Positions 1-8,312 of a DNA stretch of 38,072 nt are shown here, in pieces. The notes below the pieces were generated by a model, which was given only the letters and a program-made list of their open reading frames with translations, made no database searches and had not been told where the DNA came from. The stretch lies in contig JAHEXI010000030.1 in NCBI GenBank assembly GCA_023252195.1, positions 1-38,072 on the forward strand, in the 5' to 3' direction. The DNA is from Pseudonocardiales bacterium (GTDB taxonomy: Bacteria; Actinomycetota; Actinomycetes; Mycobacteriales; Pseudonocardiaceae). The position numbers were made by a program, and so were the translations under genes. Every line of letters begins with the position of its first letter. Position 1 is the stretch's first letter.

Positions 1-2
1 CC

Positions 3-236
3 CACAGCGCCGACCTCGACCACACCATCGACCACGACCACGGCGGACCCACCACCACCGGGAACTCCGGACCGCTCTGCCGCCACGATCACCGCCTCAA
101 ACACGTTGGCCGGTGGCGACCGCACCAACCCACGCCCGGCCACTTCACCTGCACGATCGCGCCGGGCTGGGTGTTTCGACCGCACCATCGGCCTGAACGA
201 GGTCCCCGACGGCTAGTGCGCCATGGCCGACCATGA
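3..236 (+). CDS. HNH endonuclease, DUF222/13E12 family, C-terminal end only
   Basis: The frame is open from the window edge to a TGA at 234-236 and gives 77 residues. It contains the zinc-finger-like HNH core of this family: a DLDHTIDHDHGG segment, then an N residue, then LCRHDHRLKH, followed by a GRWRPHQPTPGHFTC segment typical of the 13E12-repeat proteins of actinobacteria. These are multicopy putative nucleases of unclear role. The tail after the HNH core is Arg-rich and ends soon after it, so the C-terminus may itself be altered. The N-terminal DUF222 domain lies outside the window. A second, more degraded tail of the same family occurs at about 13030-13250. Confidence 0.75.
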   Translation, partial: HSADLDHTIDHDHGGPTTTGNSGPLCRHDHRLKHVGRWRPHQPTPGHFTCTIAPGWVFRPHHRPERGPRRLVRHGRP

Positions 237-273
237 GCGCTGAAGGGCCTCATCCGCCTCTGATCGCCGTGCC

Positions 274-295
274 GTTCGTTAGGGGATCCACGAAC
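274..295 (-). terminator. Possible hairpin downstream of the permease gene
   Basis: GTTCGT at 274-279 pairs with ACGAAC at 290-295 around a 10-nt loop. It sits about 30 bases beyond the permease stop codon on its downstream side. There is no T-run, so this is a weak terminator candidate only. Confidence 0.25.
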
Positions 296-324
296 GCATC
301 AGTGCCGTCTGAGCGGCTGCGTTG

Positions 325-1824
325 CTAGGCCGGCTGGCTGTCGCTCGCAGCCTTGTCAGCGGCCCGGGAGTAGTTCGGGTCGGTGCGAAGCCGGCTGTGT
401 CTGGCGCCGTAGGCGAAGTACATGACGAGCCCGACGGCCATCCACACGGCGAACCGGATCCAGGTGGCCGCTGGCAGGTTGAGCATCAGATAAAACGATG
501 CCAGCACCGCGAGGATGGGGACAACTGGGACGCCGGGGCAGCGAAACGCGCGGGGCAGGTCGGGACGGGTGCGGCGCAGCACCAGGACGCCGATGGCGAC
601 GAGAATGAAGGCGAACAAGGTGCCGATGTTGACGAGTTCGGCCAGCTCGCTGAGCGGTACGAACGTGGAGATGAGGGCCACCGCGACACCGGTCGTGATG
701 GTGGTGCGGATCGGGGTGCCGAAGCGCTCGCTCACGGTGGAGAACCCCGGCGGCAGCAACCGGTCGCGGCTCATCGCGAAGAAAACCCGGCTTTGACCCA
801 GCAGCAGGATCATCATGACGGTCGTCAGGCCGAGCAGCGCCCCCACCGAGATCACTGTCGCGAAAGCCGGTTTGCCGACCGAGCGGAAGGCCTCCGCCAG
901 CGGTGCGTCGATCTTGATCGAGGTGTACTTCACCATCCCGGTGATCACCAGCGACACCGCGACATAGAGCGTCGTGCAGATACCTAGCGCGCCGAGAATC
1001 CCGATCGGCATGTCCCGTTGCGGGTTCCTGGTTTCCTCCGCGGCGGTCGCGACGATGTCGAAGCCGATGAACGCGAAGAAGACCAGCGCGGCGCCGGTGA
1101 AAATTCCTGTGACGCCGAAGGAGCCGGGTGCGAAGCCAAGATCCTGCAGCAGCGACGGCGTGCTTTGCGCACCTCCGGCGGGCGGCGAGCCGGCCGGCGG
1201 GATGAACGGCGAGTAGTTGCTGGCCTTGATGTAAAACAGTCCGGCCACGATCACGAACAGCACCACGGCGATCTTGATCGTGACGATCACGATATTCACC
1301 TGCGAGGAGACCTTGATCCCCAAGCAGATGATGCCGGTGAGGACCAGGACGATCACCGCGGCGATCAGGTTGTGCCCATTGCCGTAGGCCCAGCCCGGGA
1401 TGGTGATGCCCAGCTGCTTCATCACATCGGCGAAATAGGTCGACCAGCCGACCGCCACCGTGCTGGCACCGAGAGCGAGCTCGAGGATGAGGTCCCAGCC
1501 GATGATCCACGCCACCAGCTCGCCGAGACTGGCGTAGGAGAACGTATACGCGGAACCGGCCACCGGCACCGTACTGGCGAACTCCGCGTAACACAGCGCG
1601 GCGAGCGCGCAGGCGATGCCTGCGAACACGAACGACAGCGCCACTGCCGGCCCCGCCTGGACCCCGGCGGCCTTGCCGGTGAGCACGAAGATGCCGGTAC
1701 CGATGACCACCCCCACCCCGAAGACGGTGAGGTCGATCGGGCCGAGTCGCTTACGGAGCTGGTGCGTGGGTTCCTCGGTGTCCGCGATGGACTGCTCGAT
1801 GGTCTTAGTACCCCACAGATTCAT
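325..1824 (-). CDS. APC-superfamily amino acid permease
   Basis: A 499-residue polytopic membrane protein of the amino acid-polyamine-organocation (APC) superfamily, closest in appearance to the cationic amino acid transporter/YfnA-like group. The first membrane helix (about residues 30-50) carries the family signature VVIGTGIFVLTG. Later segments such as ALCYAEFASTVPVAGSAYTF and the FFAFIGFDIVATAAEE region are also characteristic. About twelve helices can be seen and the ends are hydrophilic, so it looks complete. A strong GAGGAGG ribosome site lies just upstream of the chosen ATG. The substrate cannot be fixed from sequence; a basic or branched-chain amino acid is likely by family. It appears monocistronic. 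Confidence 0.93.
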   Translation of the reverse strand: MNLWGTKTIEQSIADTEEPTHQLRKRLGPIDLTVFGVGVVIGTGIFVLTGKAAGVQAGPAVALSFVFAGIACALAALCYAEFASTVPVAGSAYTFSYASLGELVAWIIGWDLILELALGASTVAVGWSTYFADVMKQLGITIPGWAYGNGHNLIAAVIVLVLTGIICLGIKVSSQVNIVIVTIKIAVVLFVIVAGLFYIKASNYSPFIPPAGSPPAGGAQSTPSLLQDLGFAPGSFGVTGIFTGAALVFFAFIGFDIVATAAEETRNPQRDMPIGILGALGICTTLYVAVSLVITGMVKYTSIKIDAPLAEAFRSVGKPAFATVISVGALLGLTTVMMILLLGQSRVFFAMSRDRLLPPGFSTVSERFGTPIRTTITTGVAVALISTFVPLSELAELVNIGTLFAFILVAIGVLVLRRTRPDLPRAFRCPGVPVVPILAVLASFYLMLNLPAATWIRFAVWMAVGLVMYFAYGARHSRLRTDPNYSRAADKAASDSQPA

Positions 1825-2088
1825 GGCCTACCTCCTCGGCGGGTGGCGACGGCGGTGCGGGCTCGGACGCGGCCGCGCCAGCCGTCAAAGTCTCCCATCG
1901 TCGGGGACCGGCACGCCTCGGCGCGAGGTCCGGCATGGGGTCCTACCGCTGGTGGTCGGAGACCGCGGTCTCGTGGTGCGCGCCGAGGTTGAACGTGTGC
2001 CGGTCACGGAACGACAACCGGCGCGACCCGGGGCGATCGAAGCGGAGCCTCGTCGCCCGCCGACACCGTGGTATGCCAGCGTAGAACC

Positions 2089-2202
2089 ATGCAGACCGTC
2101 TACGAGGCGGCCGGGCGCGAGAAGGGTCTACTCCGCCTGGCCTGCGCGTGGCACGAGCGGGTCATGGCCGACGAAATCGTCAGCCACGCGTTCAGCCACG
2201 CC
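2089..2202 (+). pseudogene. Truncated-haemoglobin (globin) remnant, N-terminal stub
   Basis: The first 38 residues from ATG 2089 read like the start of an actinobacterial group II-type truncated haemoglobin: MQTVYEAAG, then GLLRLA.AWHERVMADE, then VSHAFSH. After SHA the reading frame turns into unrelated Arg/Cys-rich sequence and stops at 2283. The rest of the globin fold, including the heme-ligand helices, is absent. The flanks (1825-2088 and 2203-2363) show no other coding signal. The family call comes from recalled family pattern, not from a search. Confidence 0.6.
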
Positions 2203-2363
2203 AGGACTGAGGAGAGACAAACCGCAAAACCGCACTGCTCTCGCTCGCCGATCCGCTTGCGTACACGCGTTGCAGCGCGATGAGTTTCGAGGCTGACGAG
2301 AGTCGACACTGACAGCGATCCACCTGGAGTAGCGCAGCACCGGCTTGCAGCGAGGAGGAAGCT

Positions 2364-3050
2364 ATGACTACCCACGCATCACCGCCTGTTGTCGATGCCG
2401 GCACCTGGCAGCGCCACCTTGACGAGCTGCGGGTTCGGGAGAAGGCCGCGACCCGGGAGCTCGATGCAATCGCAGCGCAGCGTCGCCGCATGCCGATGGT
2501 CAAGATGCCTGACTACACGCTCGAGGGCGAGCAGGGACCGGCTGGTTTGGTCGACGTCTTCGGTGGGCGGTCACAGCTGATCGCCTACCACCACATGTGG
2601 TTCGCTGGCGAGCAGTGGCAGTGTCCGGGCTGCACCTGGTTCACCTCGCAGTTCACCAGGTTGGAGTTCCTGGACAACTACGACGCCCGGTTCGTCATCG
2701 TCACTCAGGGACCGATCGACGAGGCGCTCGCGTACAAGCGGCGGGTCGGGAACACGATGAGCTGGTATTCCACGGCGAACAGTTCATTTGGGACCGACGT
2801 CGGCGCGCCGCCCAGCGGCGGGTTCGCTGTCAACGTGTTTCTGCGCGATGGCGACACCGTGTATCGCACCTGGCACACCAACGGCCGTGGCACCGAGCAG
2901 CTCAGCCACAGCTTCGCGCTGATCGATCTGTTGCCATACGGGCGACAGGAGGAATGGCAGGACTCGCCGGAAGGCTGGCCGCAATCGCCCACCTATAGCG
3001 GTTGGGCCAGCTCGGAAGCCGTCGCCGCACTCTACGGCCCGTATATGTGA
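2364..3050 (+). CDS. DUF899 family thioredoxin-like protein
   Basis: This 228-residue protein matches the DUF899 family, predicted thioredoxin-fold proteins of unknown activity that are often found near redox or sigma-factor genes. Diagnostic segments are KMPDYTLEGEQGP, the LIAYHHMWF stretch, a Cys pair in WQCPGCTWF and the C-terminal WASSEAVAALYGPY region. The ATG is well placed behind a GAGGAGGA ribosome site. The length is slightly under the usual 230-250 residues, and the core looks intact. It lies between a globin stub and a broken ECF sigma gene and is the only undamaged member of that patch. Confidence is high for the family and low for function. Confidence 0.88.
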   Translation: MTTHASPPVVDAGTWQRHLDELRVREKAATRELDAIAAQRRRMPMVKMPDYTLEGEQGPAGLVDVFGGRSQLIAYHHMWFAGEQWQCPGCTWFTSQFTRLEFLDNYDARFVIVTQGPIDEALAYKRRVGNTMSWYSTANSSFGTDVGAPPSGGFAVNVFLRDGDTVYRTWHTNGRGTEQLSHSFALIDLLPYGRQEEWQDSPEGWPQSPTYSGWASSEAVAALYGPYM

Positions 3051-3086
3051 GTGCGCCAGGTGCCGTATAGAACGGTTCTGTTGCAA

Positions 3087-3702
3087 TCAGCGCGCGAAGT
3101 CCAGGGCCGCCAGCCGTTGCGGGTCGGCCAGGATGTCGATCTCGACGATCAGCCCGTCGGCGACCGTGAACGCCAACACCGCCGTCGCCTGCCCGGCGAC
3201 CTTGGCCGCGCCCTGCACGAGTTTCGAGCCGGCTCCGCTGGTGTCGACGCGCAGCACGGCGTCCGGGTGCAGGAGCGCGACCAACCCCGCGAAGTCGCCG
3301 CCGCGTGCGGCCGCGCGCCAGGCGTCGACGATCTCGCGGAGCGCCTCCAGCACGACCAGCAGCGCGAGGCTCACGGAGTCGGCGAGGACACCCTGCTCGG
3401 CCGGGTCGACCCCGTCGCCGGACTCCACGACTGGGTCGGGGCACCCACACGTCCAGCAGGTCCTCGCGCCGGGTCGCCCGCGAGCGCAGCATGTTGAGGC
3501 ACTGCCTCGAGACGAGCGTCGTGAGCCAACCGCCGATGTTCTCCACGTCGTCGCCCGACGCGCGCGAGACTCGTAGCCAGGCCTCCTGCACCGCGTCCTC
3601 GGCCTCGGCGAAGGAGCCCAGCATCCGGTAGGCCACTGCCCGCAGGCGGGGTCGGTGCTCCTCGAACTGCGCCGCCCAGAATTCTTCGTCCTGCACTGTC
3701 AC
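3087..3702 (-). pseudogene. SigJ-type ECF sigma factor, frameshifted and internally deleted
   Basis: From GTG 3702 the first frame gives sigma region 2 (EHRPRLRAVAYRMLGSFAEA, then EDAVQEAWLRV) and continues to LLDVWVP. One extra base in the GGGG run at 3438-3441 then shifts the frame. Removing it restores DPVVESGDGVDPAEQ and joins the second frame through to a stop at 3087. In that second part, LLVVLEAL runs straight into REIVDAWRAAARGGDF, so about 55-60 residues carrying sigma region 4 are missing. A second gap of about 30 residues falls between GAAKVAGQA and TAVLAFTV inside the C-terminal SnoaL-like domain. Loss of region 4 would abolish -35 recognition. Gap sizes are estimates from family memory. 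Confidence 0.85.
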
Positions 3703-3712
3703 ATACTCTCGA

Positions 3713-3742
3713 TCCGGCGGGTCACCCCTATGACCCGCCGGA
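3713..3742. promoter_or_regulatory. Perfect 12-bp inverted repeat between the divergent sigma and AhpD-like pseudogenes
   Basis: TCCGGCGGGTCA at 3713-3724 is the exact reverse complement of 3731-3742, with a 6-nt spacer. It lies in the 66-bp divergent gap, 11 bp from the sigma start and 27 bp from the AhpD-like start. The position suits an operator or a promoter-overlapping regulatory site shared by both genes. It survives although both flanking genes are broken. No cognate regulator is evident nearby. Confidence 0.45.
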
Positions 3743-3768
3743 CGGGGCGGACGTGACAGCGGGAGGAC

Positions 3769-4195
3769 ATGATGCAGGCTCGGATGACCAACCCCGTGAT
3801 GGTGCTGCCAGACGCGATGAGGGCGCTGCTCGCGCTGGGCAAGGCGGCGCAGTCGGGCACCGTTTCCGTGACGACGCACAAGCTGATCGCCCTGCGGGTC
3901 AGCCAGATCAACGGCTGCAGCCTGTGCGTCGACATGCACGCGAGAGAGCTCAAGGAGGCCGGCGAGAAGGACGAGCGGATCTGGGGCGTCGGGCGTGGCG
4001 GGAGTCGCCGTACTTCAGCGACGCCGAACGTGCGGCGCTGGCGCTCGCCGAGTGCGTGACCCGGCTCGCGGACCGGCCCGACGCAGTCCCCGACGCCGTC
4101 TGGGACAACGCCGCCGACCACTACAACGAGAAGGAGCTCTCGTCGCTGCTGTTGTCGATCGCGGCGATCAACGTCTGGAACCGGTCGGAGTTGTC
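3769..4195 (+). pseudogene. Carboxymuconolactone decarboxylase/AhpD-like protein, frameshifted
   Basis: The first frame begins MMQARMTNPVMVLPDAM and includes the redox CxxC of the family (NGCSLCVDMHARE). After RIWGVG it goes out of frame at the G run 3991-3993. Adding one G restores AWRESPYFSDAERAALALAE, then DAVPDAVWDNAADHY and LLLSIAAINVWNR. The final residues of the usual protein are replaced by unrelated sequence after NRSE. Such AhpD-like proteins are commonly divergent from, and controlled by, SigJ-type ECF factors, which is exactly this arrangement. A single-base sequencing error could explain the frameshift, but not the altered C-terminus. Confidence 0.82.
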
Positions 4196-4199
4196 CAGG

Positions 4200-4839
4200 T
4201 GTGTGACCCACTCGTGGTGGGGGTCACAGCTGCTCACGTGCAGGGTCAGGGCACGAGCATCGGGTGCAGCTCGACCCGAGGGAGAGGCTGCGCCATCGGG
4301 ACGGCGCCGGGCATCACGGGCATCACGGGCGCCGCAGCCGGTGACGACGCGTTACACTCGCGGCGTCAAATGCCTGTTCGATCAGACCGCGCCAGTCTGG
4401 TCAGCGGTCAGGTGGCCACGTATCGCTGCGAGGCCAGATGGTCCTGGAGCTCCGGTCGAGCAACTCCGTGCGAGCGGCACATTCCAACCGCGAGCCCGAC
4501 CAGCGGGGTCGAGGAGTCCGCCGCTGCTGGGCATCTGCTCATGGACTCGGCCGACGACGCGAACCTCAAGTCTTAGCGTGACCAAGGATCGCTACAGAGC
4601 TGACCGGCCACTGCGACCGACTGCCCCAGCATGGCACGCGGGCCGGTTCACAGGGGCGTCCCGCACGGATCGGCTGCCGGGCTGCCCGGCTCCAGCCCGG
4701 CAAGCCTTCTCGACTCCGGCCCGGATATGTCACCCAGGGCGGCTCGTGAGAGTGGGCGTAGATGTGGATTGATCGGCATCGTCAGCCTGCCCGCTGCGGC
4801 ATGATGGGCCGTTCAAGGCGATGAGGTTGGGAGCTCGGG
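4200..4839. other. 640-bp stretch without a convincing gene
   Basis: The overlapping open frames here have neither recognisable protein patterns nor good starts. The region begins with an imperfect stem (TGTGACCCAC facing GTGGGGGTCACA, about 4200-4228) just after the AhpD-like remnant. It ends in the upstream region of the flavin monooxygenase gene. It may be eroded former coding sequence. Confidence 0.5.
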
Positions 4840-6051
4840 ATGACTATTAAGCGGACCGACGCTACTGCCGCGGCAGAGTTCACCGCCGATCCGGCCGCTG
4901 CCGCGCTGGAAGCTGCGCGTGCGCTGGCGCCGGAGATCCGTGAGCGCGCCCGAGAAGGAGAGCAGCTGCGCACTATGCCACCTGACCTCGCCGATCGGAT
5001 CGAGGCAGCCGGACTGTTCGCGTTGTGGTTGCCCCGTTCCTTGGGTGGGCTTGAGCTGGACCCGGGGACCATCGTCCGGATCATCGAAGAGATCAGTTAC
5101 GCGGACGGCTCTGCCGGCTGGACCACTCTGATCGGCGCGAGCACTGCGTTTTTCGCTTGGCTGGAACCTGACGTCGCTCGAGAGCTGATCGCGGGTCGAC
5201 CCTACAGCGCATCGACGAACATGATCGCCCCTGCTGGTTCGGCGATGCCGGACGGTAAGAGCGGGTACACCGTTAGCGGGCGGTGGGCGTTTAACACCGG
5301 TGTTTGCCACGCCCGGTTTTCCCAGCTGGCCGCGATAGTACTCGACGCACACGGGGAATCGCGGAGGAATGAGGGTGGTGGCCCTGAGTGGCGGATGGCA
5401 TACCTGCCGACCGACCGGGACTGGATCCTCGACACCTGGGACAGCGCTGGCCTGCGCGGCAGTGGTAGCCATGACCTGGTCCTCGACGGGGTGCAGGTGC
5501 CGGCTGAGCTGTTCGTCAACCCCTTCGAGAGCCAACCACGTCACGACGGCCCGCTGTGGCGGTTTCCCATGTACGCCAATCTCAGTGTGACCCTGGTTGG
5601 CTTCCCGCTCGCGGTCGCCCGCCGGGCACTTGACGAGTTCACCGAGCTGGCCCGCACCAAGACCCGCGGGCCGGAGCGGCTGCGGATCGCTGACGATCGG
5701 TATGCCCAGGTGCAGCTTGCGGCCGCTGAGGGCGGTTTGCAGTCCGCGCGAGCGTTCGCATTCGATGTCATCGGCGAGGCGTGGGACACCGCGTGCGCCG
5801 GTGACCCGCTCAGCGTTTACCAGCGCGCTCGGCTGCAATTGGCCGCCCACCAGGCAGCGCGGGCGGCGATCGCGGCGGTGGACGGGGTGTTCCGCTTAGC
5901 CGGTTCGAGCGCGGTATACACCGACCAACCAATTCAGCGTTGCTTCCGAGACCTGCATGCGCTGGATACGCACGCCTTCCTGAGCGCCAACGTCGCGATT
6001 CGGTACGCCAAGCACCGGCTCGGCGTCGCCCAGCCGCCACACCTGCTGTGA
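4840..6051 (+). CDS. Acyl-CoA dehydrogenase-fold flavin monooxygenase (group D, HsaA-like)
   Basis: This 403-residue protein has an acyl-CoA dehydrogenase fold with the C-terminal domain type seen in flavin-dependent group D monooxygenases (HsaA, HpaB-like). Recognisable parts are the N-terminal helical domain (LPRSLGGLELDPGTIVRIIE), the central beta domain (GYTVSGRWAFNTGVCHA; SAGLRGSGSHDLVLDGVQVP) and the C-terminal RDLHALDTHAFLS. By family these hydroxylate an aromatic or related substrate with reduced flavin supplied by a separate reductase. No reductase gene is adjacent. The ATG follows a modest GGGAG site. The true substrate is unknown. Confidence 0.85.
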   Translation: MTIKRTDATAAAEFTADPAAAALEAARALAPEIRERAREGEQLRTMPPDLADRIEAAGLFALWLPRSLGGLELDPGTIVRIIEEISYADGSAGWTTLIGASTAFFAWLEPDVARELIAGRPYSASTNMIAPAGSAMPDGKSGYTVSGRWAFNTGVCHARFSQLAAIVLDAHGESRRNEGGGPEWRMAYLPTDRDWILDTWDSAGLRGSGSHDLVLDGVQVPAELFVNPFESQPRHDGPLWRFPMYANLSVTLVGFPLAVARRALDEFTELARTKTRGPERLRIADDRYAQVQLAAAEGGLQSARAFAFDVIGEAWDTACAGDPLSVYQRARLQLAAHQAARAAIAAVDGVFRLAGSSAVYTDQPIQRCFRDLHALDTHAFLSANVAIRYAKHRLGVAQPPHLL

Positions 6052-6073
6052 GTCCCGGCTAATTTGCTGGTAT

Positions 6074-7558
6074 TCAGGCTGGTGGTGAGGGTGGGCGGGT
6101 GGGGGTGAATAGCCAGGTTTGGGCGATGTTGTCGACGTTTTTGCCGGAGACTTGCTGGAGGAGGGCGAGAAAGTCGGCGACTGAACCGTTGCCGCCACGT
6201 CGCTGGGTGGTCCAGGTGCGCAGCGCGGTGAAGAAGTCCTTATCCCCGACCGCTACTCGGAGTGCGTGTAGGGCCATCGCGCCGCGGTCATAAACCGCTG
6301 GCTTGAACATTTGGTCGACGCCCGGCTCGCCCGGTGGGATCGTCCAAAAATCGTCGTCTGCGGGGTGGCGGGCGTAGGACCGTGCGGCAGTTTGCTGTGC
6401 GCTGTAACCCCCGGTGTGCTCGTTGTAGAGCCATTGGGCGTAGGTGGCGAAGCCCTCGTTGAGCCAGATGTCACTCCAGTGCTGCACCGAGACACTGTCA
6501 CCAAACCACTGGTGCGCCAGCTCATGCACCACTGATGTGGCGCGCTCACCACTGGTGAACTGTTCCGAGGCGTAGAGCGGGCGGGTCTGGCTCTCCAACG
6601 AGGAGCTCAGGGTTGGAGTGTCAGGAACTACACCACCGAGTTGGTGGAAGGGGTAGGGGCCGAAAATCCCAGATAGGAACTCGATGATCTGTGGTGTTTG
6701 CTCGACGGAAGCTCGGGCGGCGCTGGCGACCGGCGCGGGAAGCCTTCGGTCGTAGGCGGCCAGATACGGGCCGAAGGCAGTGTCTCGCCGCGCGATGTCG
6801 TAGTGACCGATCGCGACGAACGCCAGATAGGTGGCCATCGGCTCGCTTTGCTGCCAGCGCCACCGCTGCCAGCCCGGCTCCACCGCTTCCGGACCACCGA
6901 GCAACGCTCCGTTGGAGATCGCCTGCAGGTCGGTGGGCACTACCGCGGTGATCGTGAAGCTCGCCTTGTCCGTGGGGTGATCGTTGCAGGGGTACCACCA
7001 CGGGGCGATATCAGGTTCGCCCACCGCGACCGCGCCATCGGCGGTGCGCAGCCAGGGCGAGGCGCCACAGTGTCTGCTCGGGATGGCCGAGGGCACCCCT
7101 GTGTAATCCACCCGGACCGTCATCGGTGCCCCGGCCCGCACCGCTACGGCCGGGGTGACCTGCACCTTGCCACCGTCCTGGCGGATTGCCGCCGGCCGGT
7201 CATCCACCGTGACAGCACCGGCCGCCAGCCGCAGGTCGAGCTTGAAGCTTGACAACTCTTCAGTGGCCCGAGCGGTGATCGTGGTGTGCCCGTGCACCCG
7301 ATCGGTGACAGGCTCATAGCGAAACTGGATGTCATAGCCGGTGACGTTGTAACCGCCGTTACCTGAGCGCGGAAAGTAGGCGTCTCCAATCCCGTCCGCG
7401 CCGACCGGGTCAGCGGAAACGCCGGTGAAGTACGACACACCCGGTGCAGGAGGGCAACCCACGAAAAACCGCGGGAGTACCACCACCGCCACCGCCGCCA
7501 GCACCAGCACCAGGCCCAAACCCAGAGCGGCCCGAACCACCCACTTGCGCATCGTCAC
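6074..7558 (-). CDS. Membrane-anchored M1 family metallopeptidase
   Basis: This 494-residue protein has an N-terminal membrane segment (about residues 8-30) and an M1 aminopeptidase catalytic domain. The zinc site is plain: HELAH at 345-349 with Glu368 in WLNEGFATY, the HExxH-18-E spacing. The segment equivalent to the exopeptidase motif (GAMEN) reads SSLESQTRP at about 319-327, as in secreted actinobacterial members. Two Cys near 164 and 191 could form a disulfide outside the cell. It is shorter than full M1 enzymes and lacks the large C-terminal helical domain. It converges with the monooxygenase gene, with a 22-bp gap. Confidence 0.92.
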   Translation of the reverse strand: MTMRKWVVRAALGLGLVLVLAAVAVVVLPRFFVGCPPAPGVSYFTGVSADPVGADGIGDAYFPRSGNGGYNVTGYDIQFRYEPVTDRVHGHTTITARATEELSSFKLDLRLAAGAVTVDDRPAAIRQDGGKVQVTPAVAVRAGAPMTVRVDYTGVPSAIPSRHCGASPWLRTADGAVAVGEPDIAPWWYPCNDHPTDKASFTITAVVPTDLQAISNGALLGGPEAVEPGWQRWRWQQSEPMATYLAFVAIGHYDIARRDTAFGPYLAAYDRRLPAPVASAARASVEQTPQIIEFLSGIFGPYPFHQLGGVVPDTPTLSSSLESQTRPLYASEQFTSGERATSVVHELAHQWFGDSVSVQHWSDIWLNEGFATYAQWLYNEHTGGYSAQQTAARSYARHPADDDFWTIPPGEPGVDQMFKPAVYDRGAMALHALRVAVGDKDFFTALRTWTTQRRGGNGSVADFLALLQQVSGKNVDNIAQTWLFTPTRPPSPPA

Positions 7559-7681
7559 CTCCCACGATCAGACCTTAACGACGGTTGATCGTGCGGCCCA
7601 CCAGAGGGCCCTGTCTGTCAGGCTCGTCTGAGACACCTTGGTGTCAGTGGTTCACTGCAGAGGGCGTGATCGGAGACCCTG

Positions 7682-8165
7682 GTGTTTGTGTCAACGGAGG
7701 AGTGTGGCGGCGGAGTTGCCGGCGGCGGGCGGGGTGAGTCGTCCTCGCCGTCGGGGCCGCGGTCGGCGGAAGGACCGTCGCCGCGTCCGGTGCGTCGCTC
7801 GTTTAGCCCGGAGTACAAGCTGGCGATCGTCACGGAGTATGAGAATGCACCGAAGGGGGAGAAGGGTGCGATCCTGCGTCGGGAGGGCCTGTATTCGTCG
7901 CATGTGGTTGAGTGGACGCGCGCCCGTGATGCGGGAGCGTTGGAAGGGGTAGCCGATTCTCGGCGGTCGGAGAAACGGCCGAAGCAGACGGTGGAGCCTG
8001 CTGAGTTGGGACGGCTCCGGGTCCGGAACGCGAAACTCGAAGCTGAGCTAAAGAAAACCCGGATCGCGCTGGATATCATGGGACAAGCACACGCGCTCTT
8101 GGAAGGGCTGTCCGAGAGCGCGGACGATCCCCATCCGTATGCCCACCCGGCCCTCCGAGGTGTGG
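7682..8165 (+). mobile_element. IS3-family remnant: orphan OrfA (HTH protein) without OrfB
   Basis: The frame from GTG 7682 encodes an IS3-type OrfA. It has RRSFSPEYKLAIVTEYENA at the N-terminus, a helix-turn-helix, then a leucine-zipper-like segment (LRVRNAKLEAELKKTRIA) and the hallmark LDIMGQAHALLEGLSESAD. After that the sequence diverges at once. No OrfB with DDE motifs follows; a TetR gene begins at 8313 instead. A perfect palindrome (GACACC-TT-GGTGTC) at about 7631-7644 may belong to the left end. No matching right terminal repeat was seen. This is a truncated element, probably inert. Confidence 0.75.
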
Positions 8166-8312
8166 TTGATCGATTCAGGTTGGGGAGTGTCCGCTTAACG
8201 GCCGGTCATCGGTTAGCAGCCGGTGGGCTGCGTTCTTGTCGCGCAGCCCAAGCCCTCGGAGTCTGGGGGAGTCGTCATCGTCTAAGGGTTCGGAGCACCG
8301 ATACTGGGACAC

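Noticed and set aside
1018-1992. 324-residue open frame opposite the APC permease
   Set aside because: Its composition (Arg, Asp, Gly, His) is typical of an antisense frame, and the permease on the other strand is unmistakable.
3753-4772. Long plus-strand frame that contains the second half of the AhpD-like protein
   Set aside because: Only about 4005-4190 is protein-like. The parts before and after are out-of-frame or non-coding sequence.
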